DNA from: Variovorax sp. ZS18.2.2
GTDB taxonomy: Bacteria > Pseudomonadota > Gammaproteobacteria > Burkholderiales > Burkholderiaceae_C
NCBI RefSeq assembly: GCF_024701975.1
Contig: NZ_JANLNM010000004.1
Span: forward strand, 248,001 to 312,000
Direction of reading: 5' to 3'
Length of the DNA stretch: 64,000 nt
This document shows, piece after piece, positions 55,818-63,989 of the stretch; position 1 is the first letter of the stretch; each line of letters opens with the position of its first letter. A model generated the notes under the pieces. It ran no database searches, had not been told where the DNA came from, and worked only from the letters and a program-made list of their open reading frames with translations. The translations under genes and the position numbers were made by a program.

Positions 55818-56258
55818 TCAGGACATCAGGATCGAGAGCTTGGCGTTCCATGCCTCGCCATCGGACCTGGAGGGTACGGCGACGCGGATCGTCGGGCGAT
55901 CGAAGTCACTGGTCTCGAAGAGGAAGTGCACGTGCTGAAAGCGAAGCACCGGGTTCCTGGGATATTCGGTCCACTTGAGCTGCCAGGTGTTGAAGTACTC
56001 GAAATCGACCGTTCGGGCTTTCTTTCCGCGGTTGACGATGCAGGCCTTGCGCGCATCCGGATCGAACAGGATGCAGGTTTCATCCCAATCGCCCAGCATG
56101 CGGCGCGGATCGACCGGGAAGAAGGTCGCACCGGATGCCTGCCCTTGTTCCCGCAACATCTGCTCGCGTCCGGTCTGAATCGAACGAGGCAATGCGATCC
56201 AGGTCCAGTAGAAGAGTACCAAGACGACGGCAAGGGCCAGCAGGAGCGGGATTTCCAT
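55818..56258 (-). CDS. Single-pass membrane protein, unknown
   Basis: A 146-residue protein with an N-terminal membrane helix (IPLLLALAVVLVLFYWTWIA) and a cytoplasmic or periplasmic beta-rich domain (CILFDPDARKACIVNRGKKA, FLFETSDFDRPTIRVAVPSR). Family not recognised. It begins 2 bases after the preceding gene in the same operon. Confidence 0.68.
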   Translation of the reverse strand: MEIPLLLALAVVLVLFYWTWIALPRSIQTGREQMLREQGQASGATFFPVDPRRMLGDWDETCILFDPDARKACIVNRGKKARTVDFEYFNTWQLKWTEYPRNPVLRFQHVHFLFETSDFDRPTIRVAVPSRSDGEAWNAKLSILMS

Positions 56259-56260
56259 GT

Positions 56261-56683
56261 TCAGTTGACCGGCCAGATCTGATGCCGAATGCTGAACGAA
56301 GTGGGCATGCCGTAGTGTGTGAACTGCGCTCCGCTCTCATCTTCGAGGACCAGAAGGTCGACTTGATCGGCATCGGCGCTGGTCGCCGACCAGATCTTCC
56401 GAATGTCTCGAATTTGCCAGCGATCGGGATCGCTCTCCGTCGGCGCCAGATACTGAACGTGCCGCAGCGACTGCGGCCCCACGCTCTCAAAGAGATCGAG
56501 GAAATCGCTCTCATAGATCAGCAAAGCTCGCTCTGGGACCTCGAGGTCGTCTTCTTGCACCACCCAGGTCGGGAAGAAAGCAGGAATGGTCAAGTTCAAC
56601 TGGACTGCTCTCCAACATCTCGCTCCAGGCCCGGCCAGCATGGAAGAGATCCTCACCTCGTGCGAATCCATCGTCATAAACAT
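56261..56683 (-). CDS. Unknown protein at the head of the MPE/HAD operon (possible frameshift)
   Basis: 140 residues as read, with protein-like sequence from AFFPTWVVQEDDLEVPERAL to the end (FSIRHQIWPVN). A second coherent frame, 56511-56774, overlaps its 5' part and starts MQVVELLEDQINKVSATKPH. The two could be one gene of about 170 residues broken by a frameshift near 56620-56650. Function unknown. Confidence 0.55.
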   Translation of the reverse strand: MFMTMDSHEVRISSMLAGPGARCWRAVQLNLTIPAFFPTWVVQEDDLEVPERALLIYESDFLDLFESVGPQSLRHVQYLAPTESDPDRWQIRDIRKIWSATSADADQVDLLVLEDESGAQFTHYGMPTSFSIRHQIWPVN

Positions 56684-56879
56684 AAAAAATGAATCCTATA
56701 GGTCGCAGCTCTATGTGAGGCTTGGTCGCAGATACCTTGTTGATCTGATCCTCAAGTAATTCAACAACCTGCACAAATGCCGCTCATTGCCACCAAAAAA
56801 GCTATCGTGCTACTTAAACGCATCTAATCGCTATCTTAGTGCTGTCGATAAAAAATGCTAGACAGGGAATTCTTGGTGG

Positions 56880-57125
56880 ATGGGCCAACCTCAACCAAGA
56901 ACGCAGAGCGCAAGGCAAAGGGTGGCGTTCCATCTACGTGTCATCCGCGCGGAACGCCGCATCTCCCAGGAGCAGCTTGCAGAGGCTGCCGGGCTTCATC
57001 GGACGTTTGTAGGGGCAGTCGAGAGGGAGGAGAGGAATATCTCCATCGACAATCTCGAGCGCCTTGCAACTGCACTGGATGTCGACGTTTCGCTTCTCGT
57101 TTCGCCGGTGATTCGGCGCTCCTAG
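56880..57125 (+). CDS. XRE-family regulator divergent from the MPE/HAD operon
   Basis: An 81-residue single-domain HTH (RAERRISQEQLAEAAGLHRT, EREERNISIDNLERLATALD), the size of a Cro/C-protein regulator. It is separated from the operon start by about 105 bases, so it probably controls that divergent promoter and its own. Confidence 0.85.
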   Translation: MGQPQPRTQSARQRVAFHLRVIRAERRISQEQLAEAAGLHRTFVGAVEREERNISIDNLERLATALDVDVSLLVSPVIRRS

Positions 57126-57650
57126 CGACCGGCCGGAGTACCAATCTGGCGGTACAGCTCCGCATGCTCCTGGGGCTGGCCTCGGCTGCGCCGTGGTGGA
57201 ACGACTCGCATGCTCTGAGCAGGGACTTCCACTGAGTTCACCCTTCTGCAGCAGAATGAAATGCGAAGCCTGATTTGCTGCCGTCGCTGAAAACTGCTTG
57301 ACTACCTTACTGCGGCAAGTGGCGAGGGTTGTGATTCCCGCTGAATCAATGAGACGAGGGTCGTAGCCTCGGGGCAGGTCGTCTCTCAGGCAGGGGGGCC
57401 GAATCCATCCATAGCGGAGCGAATGAGAGCCGCTGGCGCTTCGCGGAGAAAGGTCTGTTCGTTCACGACGGCGCGGCCCTTACCGAGATCGCATGAAGAC
57501 AATGGATTAGCTTTCAAACACAGCCAAATCCTTCCACTTCGGGATCTGTTCCCCAATACAGGGGGCGATTGTCGGGCTTCACAATCTTTTCGGCGCCCAT
57601 GACGGAAAAGCCTCAACCAGAACAAGCAGTTAGCAAGTTAAAGCCACCAT
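57126..57650. other. Gene-free right end of the island
   Basis: About 525 bases with no convincing gene. A minus-strand frame at 57386-57625 is open for 79 codons but lacks a ribosome site and any recognisable motif. This region would adjoin the ttcA end of the island when the element is circular. Confidence 0.55.
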
Positions 57651-57675
57651 ATCAAGGGCGTAATCCAATACCCTT
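57651..57675. other. Right attachment junction of the island
   Basis: Reading inward on the minus strand: AAGGG then TATTGGATTACGCCCTTGAT. The TATTGGA...GCCC pattern mirrors the left end. Host ttcA coding sequence begins at 57676. Confidence 0.85.
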
Positions 57676-57864
57676 CCCGCCCGAGACGCACACCATGACC
57701 TTGTCGCCCTCTTCGATCATGTTGTAGTCGACGATGGCGCGGCCGACCTCGCGGCACAGGCGCTTCTCGAGCTTGTGCGTCTCGCGCTCGATCTTCAGCG
57801 AGTTGGTGGGCGCGGCGACGGTCGTGGCGTCGGCAGGCGCCTCGTCGATCCAGACGGCGTTCAT
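57652..57864 (-). pseudogene. ttcA: Host ttcA, 5' fragment
   Basis: This piece carries the start codon and the first 64 codons of the interrupted host gene ([15 protein letters not shown]... to VMVCVSGGK), then six island-encoded residues (GIGLRP) and a stop. It contains only the N-terminal helix and half of the PP-loop, so it cannot be active. It keeps the host promoter and its place next to folB. Confidence 0.95.
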
Positions 57865-57916
57865 TGGTGGGCTACTTCAGGCAAAACGGGGGAAAGGACC
57901 CCGATTTTGCCTTGGA

Positions 57917-58294
57917 TCACCATTCCCCGGCTTCCATGCGGATCGCCACTTCGCAGTCGTCGAAGATTTCGAGCTTGGCGATCTTCACCCGCACGCCCAG
58001 CACGCCGGGCAGTTGCAGCAGGCGGTGCACCACCTTGCCGATCAGGCTCTCCAGCAGGTTGACGTGCTCGGCGGTGCACTCGTCGATGATGATCAGGCGC
58101 ACCTTGCCGTAGTCGAGCACGTGGAAGATGTCGTCGTCCTGCGGCAGCAGCGGCTGCTGGCCCATGCTGAGTTCGGCATCGACCTGGATCGGCTGCGGCG
58201 CGACCTTCTCGTGGTCGAGGATGCCCAGGTTGGCGTTGAAGCGCAGGCCCAGCAGGGTGAGGGTCTGGCGGCCGTGGGTGTGGGAGGAGGACAT
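57917..58294 (-). CDS. folB: Dihydroneopterin aldolase FolB
   Basis: A 125-residue protein of the folate pathway that converts dihydroneopterin to hydroxymethyl-dihydropterin and glycolaldehyde. Seen: TLLGLRFNANLGILDHEK, HVLDYGKVRLIIIDECTAEHVNLLESL. The gene order folM-folB-ttcA on one strand is the pre-insertion host order. Confidence 0.9.
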   Translation of the reverse strand: MSSSHTHGRQTLTLLGLRFNANLGILDHEKVAPQPIQVDAELSMGQQPLLPQDDDIFHVLDYGKVRLIIIDECTAEHVNLLESLIGKVVHRLLQLPGVLGVRVKIAKLEIFDDCEVAIRMEAGEW

Positions 58295-58315
58295 GGTGGT
58301 GGTGCTCGCAGTTAC

Positions 58316-59095
58316 TCACATGAGCGAGAAATCGCGCTCGAATTTCATCAGGTGCTGGCCGCCGTCCACCAAGAGCGTGGTGCCGGTGATCGAGCCGTTC
58401 TCCAGCGCGAACCTCACGGTGGCGACCACGTCGGCCGGCGTGGAGGAGCGGCCCAGCGGCGACAGCTTGTGCAGCTGCGCGAACTTGTCGTCGTCCAGCA
58501 TGTGGCTGGGCAGCGTGAGGCCGGGCGCGACGCCCACCACGCGCACGCGCGGCGCCAGGGCCAGCGCGAGCATCGGCGTGGCGGCTTCGAGTGCGGCCTT
58601 GGAGAGCGTGTAGCTCAGGAAATCGGGGTTCGGGTTCCAGAGCTTCTGGTCGAGCAGGTGGACGACCGCGCCCTGCGCATCGCCGCGCCGTGCGAGGTGG
58701 TCGTGCAGCGCCTGCGCCAGAAGGATGGCGGCGCCCGTGTTGCTGCGCGCATGGCGTTCCATGAGCGCGTAGCTGAAGCTGGCGGTGTCGTCATGTTCGA
58801 AGAGGGCCGCGCTGTGGACCACCGCATCGACGGTGCGAAAGCGAGCCGCCACGCGGGGCAGCAGCGCGCGCGTGGCGTGTTCGTCTTCGAGGTCGGCTTC
58901 GAAGAGCGCCGAATCGCCCGAGAGCGCCGCGCAATCGGCGACGGTTTTCTCGGCTTCGGCGCGCGAGCTGCGGTAGTGCACCGCCACCTGCCAGCCGCCC
59001 GCTGCGAGCCCCAGCGCGATCTCGCGGCCCAGCCGTCGGCCCGCACCCGTGACGAGGACGGTGCGGTGAACGGGGGAGAGGGGAGCGGTGCTCAT
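58316..59095 (-). CDS. folM: Short-chain dehydrogenase, pteridine reductase FolM type
   Basis: A 259-residue Rossmann-fold SDR. The cofactor loop is TGAGRRLGREIALGLA. The catalytic set sits in LSYTLSKAALEAATPMLALA (Tyr, Lys), and the closing VAPGLTLPSHML and TLLVDGGQHL follow. A place beside folB supports a dihydropteridine/dihydrofolate reductase role; substrate not proved. Confidence 0.85.
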   Translation of the reverse strand: MSTAPLSPVHRTVLVTGAGRRLGREIALGLAAGGWQVAVHYRSSRAEAEKTVADCAALSGDSALFEADLEDEHATRALLPRVAARFRTVDAVVHSAALFEHDDTASFSYALMERHARSNTGAAILLAQALHDHLARRGDAQGAVVHLLDQKLWNPNPDFLSYTLSKAALEAATPMLALALAPRVRVVGVAPGLTLPSHMLDDDKFAQLHKLSPLGRSSTPADVVATVRFALENGSITGTTLLVDGGQHLMKFERDFSLM

Positions 59096-59124
59096 GCGGG
59101 GAGAGAGGGAGAGAGAATCGGGGG

Positions 59125-60237
59125 GTGACGACCAAGACCCCGAACAGTTTACCCACCGCCCTCGACCACCTGATCGCCCGCTCCGTCGAGCGCGCGGGCG
59201 GCTGGATCGGCTTCGACCGCTTCATGGCGCTCGCCCTGTATGCGCCGGGCCTGGGCTATTACGCGAACACCTCGGCCAAGTTCGGCCACATGCCGTCTTC
59301 GGGCAGCGACTTCGTGACCGCGCCCGAGCTCACGCCGATGTTCGGCCAGACGCTGGCGGCGCAGGTGGTCGAGGCGCTGGAGAAGACCGGCACCGACACG
59401 GTCTGGGAATTCGGCGCCGGCTCCGGTGCGCTGGCAGTGCAGCTGCTGCACGCGCTCGACGAGATGGGGCGCAGCGATGTGCGCTATCGAATCGTCGATC
59501 TCTCGGGCACCTTGCGGGAGCGGCAGCAGCAGGCGCTGGTGCGGTATGCGGGCCGTGTCGAATGGCTTGGCGAACTGCCCGAATCGATGCAGGGCGTGGT
59601 GGTCGGCAACGAGGTGCTCGATGCGATGCCTGTGCAATTGCTGGCTCGCGTGAAGGGCCAGTGGTTCGAGCGCGGCGTGGTGCGCAATGCGGGCAATGAC
59701 GGCTGGAGCTGGGCTGATCGTGCGACCGACCTGCGCCCGCCGGTCGATGTGCTCGGCGAGCACGACTACCTCACTGAAGTCCATCCGCAGGCCCAGGCCT
59801 TCATTGCCACGCTGGCGGATCGGCTGGAGAAAGGCGCGGCCTTTCTCATCGACTACGGTTTCCCCGAGGGCGAGTACTACCACCCGCAGCGGCACATGGG
59901 GACGGTGATGTGCCATCGGGCGCATCAGGCGGATGGGGATCCGCTGGCTGACGTGGGCTACAAGGACATCACGGCGCATGTCGATTTCACCGGGATCGCG
60001 GTTGCGGGGCAGGAGGCGGGGCTTGAGGTGCTGGGGTACACGAGTCAGGCGCGGTTTCTGCTGAACTGCGGACTGTTGGTGAGGATGGAGCAGGGCACGC
60101 TCGCCGAGCGCGCGATGGCGGCTCGGCTGATCCATGAGCATGAGATGGGGGAGCTCTTCAAGGTGGTTGGGTTTGCGGTCGGCGCGGCTTGGGATGCGAT
60201 GGGGTTTGTTGAAGGGGATCGCAGCCATACGCTGTGA
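59125..60237 (+). CDS. MidA/NDUFAF7-family SAM-dependent methyltransferase
   Basis: A 370-residue protein with FDRFMALALYAPGLGYYAN, SDFVTAPELTPMFGQTLA, the SAM site WEFGAGSGALAVQLL and VVGNEVLDAMPVQLL, typical of the family whose mitochondrial member methylates a complex I arginine. The bacterial substrate is unknown. GTG start; divergent from folM by 29 bases. Confidence 0.9.
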   Translation: MTTKTPNSLPTALDHLIARSVERAGGWIGFDRFMALALYAPGLGYYANTSAKFGHMPSSGSDFVTAPELTPMFGQTLAAQVVEALEKTGTDTVWEFGAGSGALAVQLLHALDEMGRSDVRYRIVDLSGTLRERQQQALVRYAGRVEWLGELPESMQGVVVGNEVLDAMPVQLLARVKGQWFERGVVRNAGNDGWSWADRATDLRPPVDVLGEHDYLTEVHPQAQAFIATLADRLEKGAAFLIDYGFPEGEYYHPQRHMGTVMCHRAHQADGDPLADVGYKDITAHVDFTGIAVAGQEAGLEVLGYTSQARFLLNCGLLVRMEQGTLAERAMAARLIHEHEMGELFKVVGFAVGAAWDAMGFVEGDRSHTL

Positions 60238-60267
60238 CTCTTTCTCTTTCTTGCTTTTTTTGAGTTC

Positions 60268-61042
60268 CGAGGCCGGGTCTCGCCCCGGCAGGCGACTTAC
60301 TTTCTTTTGCTTCGCCAAAAGAACGTAAGCAAAGAAAAGGCGACCCCACTGTCTGCGACCCTTCGCTTCGCTGCGGGCAACCTGCGGTGCTCGCGTTTCG
60401 CGGGGTCTCGCAGAACTCGCTGCGCTCAAACAGCTGCGAGCCCTGATCCGCGAAACGCTGCGCTCCTCGGCGCAGCCAGAGGGGGTGGGCACCGAACGGG
60501 CCATCGCTTTGCTCGGCTTGCAATCGGGCCTTTGCTTTGCTCGGCCTCGTTTCGGGTGGGCCGCTGTTTCGTTCGGCGGCTGGACTTGCTCCCTCTCCCC
60601 TTGGGGAGAGGGCGGGGGTGAGGGCATCGGCCTTTGTGCGGGCCAGGCGATGTTTCTGTGCCGACGGCCCTCACCCCAACCCTCTCCCAGAGGGAGAGGG
60701 AGCCAGTCAAGCGGCGAAGCGAAGCCCGGCGTGTCTTCAAGCGCAGAGGCGCCCATCCCCGCCGAGCGAAGCGAAGGCCCGTGAGCTGGCCGAGCGCAGC
60801 GATGGCCTGTTGGTCCCCCAAGCCCTTCTGTATGCGCCGAGGAGCGCAGCGTTTCGCGGATCAGGGCTCGCCCTTGTTTGAGCGCAGCGAGTTTGGGCGA
60901 GACCCCGCGAAACGCGAGCACCGCAGGTTGCCCGCAGCGAAGCGAAGGGACGCAGACAGCAGGGTCGCCTTTCTTTTGCCTACCTTTCTTTGGCGAAGCA
61001 AAGAAAAGTAGGTCGCCTGCCAGGGCGAGACCCGGCCTCGGG
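60268..61042. repeat. Large imperfect inverted repeat with internal REP-like units
   Basis: The arms (about 60268-60474 and 60834-61042, each around 205 bases) are reverse complements with scattered differences. Examples are GAGGCCGGGTCTCGCC on the left against GGCGAGACCCGGCCTC on the right, and CGCGAAACGCTGCGCTCCTC against GAGGAGCGCAGCGTTTCGCG. The centre carries two facing GC-rich REP-like units at 60591-60624 and 60667-60700. Long frames through it on both strands are products of the repeat and GC content. It fills the gene-free interval 60238-61134. Confidence 0.85.
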
Positions 61043-61134
61043 AAAAAACCAAGCAGCAGAAGATGAAAAGTAAGGAATAAGCTAGCAACGAAGAGTTCGT
61101 TGGGGAACGGCACCCCCGCCCCTACATTCCCGGC

Positions 61135-62025
61135 ATGACTGCCGTTCTTCCCCACGAACCCGAGGCCGTAGCGCAGCACTTCGAAGTGCGCCCCTTCAAT
61201 GCCCCGGTAGGCGCCGAAATCATCGGCCTCGACATCTCGAAGCCCATCAACGAAGAAGACTTCGCCCGCATCCACCGCGCCCACCTCGACCACCACGTCC
61301 TGGTATTCCGCAACCAGCAGATCACCCCGCAAGAGCACATCGATTTCAGCCGCCGCTTCGGCCCGCTCGAAATCCACGTCCTGCACCAGTTCCAGCTCAA
61401 GAACCACCCCGAGATCCTGATCGTCTCCAACATCAAGGAGAACGGCGAACCCATCGGCTTGGGCGACGCAGGCGTCTACTGGCACTCCGACATCTCGTAC
61501 AAGCCCCATCCCAGCCTCGGCTCGCTGCTGCACGCGCAGGAGCTGCCGAGCGAAGGCGGCGACACGCTCTTCGCCGACCAGCACCTCGCGTGGGAATCGC
61601 TCCGCCCCGAGCTGCAGCAACGCATCCTGCCGTTGAAGGCCGAGCACAGCTACCTCGCCAAGTACGAAGAACTGCGCGCCAAGAACCCGTGGCGCCCGAA
61701 GCTCTCGCAGGCGCAGATCGACCAGGTCGCCCCCGCCGTGCAGCCGGTGGTGCGCACGCACCCCGAGACCGGCCGCAAGGCGCTGTTCGTCAGCGAGCAT
61801 TTCACGACGCGCATCGTCGGCCTGCCGCAGGACGAAAGCGATGCGCTGCTGGCCGAGCTGTTCGCGCACAGCGTGAAGCCCGAGTTCGTGTACCGCCACA
61901 CCTGGGCGCCGCACGACCTGGTGTTCTGGGACAACCGCTCGCTGATGCACCTAGCGGCGGGTACGCCCGATCATCTTCGTCGTCGCCTCAATCGCACCAC
62001 CATCGTGGGCGACACGCCCTTCTGA
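61135..62025 (+). CDS. TauD/TfdA-family 2-oxoglutarate- and Fe(II)-dependent dioxygenase
   Basis: A 296-residue protein with iron ligands in VYWHSDISYK (HxD) and DNRSLMHLAAG (His), and the oxoglutarate Arg in RRRLNRTTIVGD. It lies upstream of an ABC importer of the sulfonate/taurine type, so it probably opens the imported compound. Sulfonate, sulfate ester and aryloxyalkanoate are all possible substrates. Confidence 0.9.
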   Translation: MTAVLPHEPEAVAQHFEVRPFNAPVGAEIIGLDISKPINEEDFARIHRAHLDHHVLVFRNQQITPQEHIDFSRRFGPLEIHVLHQFQLKNHPEILIVSNIKENGEPIGLGDAGVYWHSDISYKPHPSLGSLLHAQELPSEGGDTLFADQHLAWESLRPELQQRILPLKAEHSYLAKYEELRAKNPWRPKLSQAQIDQVAPAVQPVVRTHPETGRKALFVSEHFTTRIVGLPQDESDALLAELFAHSVKPEFVYRHTWAPHDLVFWDNRSLMHLAAGTPDHLRRRLNRTTIVGDTPF

Positions 62026-62048
62026 TTTTTCTTTCCGGACTGCTTCCA

Positions 62049-63059
62049 ATGAACCGCTTCACACGCAAGGCCGCTGCATTTGTCACCGGCCTCGGCCTTC
62101 TCGCCGGCAGCCTCGCCGCGCAAGCCGAGGGCCAGATCCGTATCGCCGAGCAGTTCGGCATCGTCTACCTGCTGCTCAACGTGGCGCAGGAACAGAAGCT
62201 CATCGAGAAGCATGCGAAGGCCGCGGGCGTCGATGCCAAGGTCGAATGGATCAAGCTCTCGGGCGGCTCGGCGGTGAACGACGCGCTGCTCTCCGGCAAC
62301 ATCGAGATCGCGGGTGCCGGCGTCGGCCCGCTGCTCACGCTGTGGGACCGCACCAAGGGCAAGCAGAACGTGAAGGGCGTGGCGTCGCTGGGCAACTTCC
62401 CGTACTACCTGGTGAGCAACAACCCGAACGTGAAGACGATCGCCGACTTCACCGAGAAGGACCGCATCGCGCTGCCCGCCGTGGGCGTGTCGGTGCAGTC
62501 GCGCGTGCTGCAGTTCGCCTCGGCCAAGCTCTGGGGCGACAAGGAATTCAACAAGCTCGACAAGATCAGCGTGGCGCTGCCGCACCCCGATGCGGCCGCG
62601 GCCATCATCAAGGGCGGCACCGAGATCACGGGCCACTTCGGCAATCCGCCGTTCCAGGAGCAGGAGCTCGCGGGCAATCCGAATGCGCACATCGTGCTCA
62701 ATTCGTACCAGGTGCTTGGTGGGCCGGCTTCCGCCACAGTGCTTTACGCCACCGAGAAATTCCGCAACGAAAACCCGAAGACCTACAAGGCCTTCGTCGA
62801 TGCGCTCGATGAAGCGGCGAAGTTCGTCACGGCCAACCCCGAGAAGGCGGCCGACATCTATCTGAAGGTAAGCAACGCCAAGCTCGACCGCGAGCTGCTG
62901 CTCAAGATCATCAAGAACCCCGAAGTGCAGTTCAAGACCACGCCGCAGAACACCTATGCGCTGGCGGAGTTCATGCACCGGGTGGGCGCGATCAAGAACA
63001 AGCCGGCGTCGGTGAAGGACTACTTCTTCGACGATGCACAGAACGCTTCGGGGAACTGA
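62049..63059 (+). CDS. ABC transporter substrate-binding protein (sulfonate/nitrate/taurine type)
   Basis: A 336-residue protein with signal peptide (FVTGLGLLAGSLAAQAEG) and an SsuA/NrtA-like fold (IRIAEQFGIVYLLLNVAQEQ, WIKLSGGSAVNDALLSGNIE). It is 23 bases after the dioxygenase gene. The ligand is unknown, likely the dioxygenase substrate. Confidence 0.9.
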   Translation: MNRFTRKAAAFVTGLGLLAGSLAAQAEGQIRIAEQFGIVYLLLNVAQEQKLIEKHAKAAGVDAKVEWIKLSGGSAVNDALLSGNIEIAGAGVGPLLTLWDRTKGKQNVKGVASLGNFPYYLVSNNPNVKTIADFTEKDRIALPAVGVSVQSRVLQFASAKLWGDKEFNKLDKISVALPHPDAAAAIIKGGTEITGHFGNPPFQEQELAGNPNAHIVLNSYQVLGGPASATVLYATEKFRNENPKTYKAFVDALDEAAKFVTANPEKAADIYLKVSNAKLDRELLLKIIKNPEVQFKTTPQNTYALAEFMHRVGAIKNKPASVKDYFFDDAQNASGN

Positions 63060-63989
63060 GTGAGTTCGGCGAAGGCGTCTTCGGGGGTTGACTCCTTCCC
63101 CCTCTGGGGGAAGGTTGGGATGGGGGCGGGCAGAGCGGTGACGAAGCCAGCGCCGCTTGCCCCCACCCCGGCCCTCCCCCGGGAGGGGAGGGAGGAATAC
63201 CCAAGCCAAGACCTGGCGCCGCTGCTCCAGGTCGACGGCGTCAGCCTCGAATACCGCACCCCCGAACGCGTCGTCCGCGCCACGCACCGCGTGAGCTTCG
63301 ACGTCCACGCCGCCGACCGGTTCGTGCTCCTCGGCCCCTCGGGCTGCGGCAAGTCCACGCTGCTGAAGGCGGTGGGCGGTTTCATCGCTCCGGTCGAAGG
63401 CGAGATCCGCCTCGATGGTCAGCGCGTGACGCAACCCGGCCCCGACCGCATCGTCGTGTTCCAGGAGTTCGATCAGTTGCCGCCGTGGAAGACGGTGAAG
63501 CAGAACGTCATGTTCCCGCTGCTCGCATCGCGCACGCTCGGCAAGAAGGAAGCGGCCGAGCGCGCGCTGCACTACCTCGACAAGGTCGGCCTTGCCAAGT
63601 TCGCCGATGTGCATCCGCACCAGCTCTCGGGCGGCATGAAGCAGCGCGTGGCGATTGCGCGTGCGCTCGCGATGCAGCCACGCGTGCTGCTGATGGACGA
63701 GCCCTTTGCCGCGCTGGACGCGCTCACGCGCCGCAAGATGCAGCAGGAGCTGCTCGAGCTGTGGGACGAGGTGCGCTTCACGCTGCTGTTCGTCACGCAC
63801 TCGATCGAAGAGGCGCTGGTGGTGGGCAACCGCGTGGCGCTGCTGTCGCCGCATCCGGGGCGCATGCGTGCCGAGGTCAACAGCCACGGCTTCTCGCTCG
63901 CGAGCCTGGGTGGCGCCGAGTTCCAGAGCACGGCGCAGCGCATCCACGACATGCTGTTCGAGGAAGATCATGCGGAGGCTGGCGCATGA
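63060..63989 (+). CDS. ABC transporter ATPase (SsuB/TauB-like), start altered by a REP element
   Basis: An ATPase domain with Walker [10 protein letters not shown], signature LSGGMKQR and Walker B VLLMDEPFAALDA. The true domain starts at about 63222 (LLQVDGVSLEYRTPER). The frame is open back to a GTG at 63060 right after the binding-protein stop. The only ATG before the domain, 63120, lies in the REP unit with AAGG ahead of it. The protein therefore carries 30-50 extra residues encoded by repeat DNA, whichever start is used. Confidence 0.88.
   Translation: MSSAKASSGVDSFPLWGKVGMGAGRAVTKPAPLAPTPALPREGREEYPSQDLAPLLQVDGVSLEYRTPERVVRATHRVSFDVHAADRFVLLGPSGCGKSTLLKAVGGFIAPVEGEIRLDGQRVTQPGPDRIVVFQEFDQLPPWKTVKQNVMFPLLASRTLGKKEAAERALHYLDKVGLAKFADVHPHQLSGGMKQRVAIARALAMQPRVLLMDEPFAALDALTRRKMQQELLELWDEVRFTLLFVTHSIEEALVVGNRVALLSPHPGRMRAEVNSHGFSLASLGGAEFQSTAQRIHDMLFEEDHAEAGA
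63095..63194. repeat. REP pair inside the transporter operon
   Basis: Two facing GC-rich palindromic units, about 63095-63127 (CCCCCTCTGGGGGAAGG) and 63159-63194 (CCCGGCCCTCCCCCGGGAGG), resemble the units at 60591-60700. They lie between the binding-protein stop and the ATPase domain, inside an open frame. Confidence 0.75.

Noticed and set aside
57386..57625. Open frame of 79 codons near the right island end
   Set aside because: No ribosome site, no family resemblance and a composition unlike nearby genes; treated as non-coding.
59149..61950. Very long minus-strand open frame of 933 codons
   Set aside because: It runs antisense through the MidA-like and TauD-like genes and the inverted repeat. 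Its residue content is that of reverse-frame GC-rich DNA, and no domain is visible.
61971..63971. Minus-strand open frame of 666 codons opposite the ABC transporter genes
   Set aside because: It is antisense to well-supported transporter genes and low in complexity, with His/Arg/Glu-rich shadow composition.
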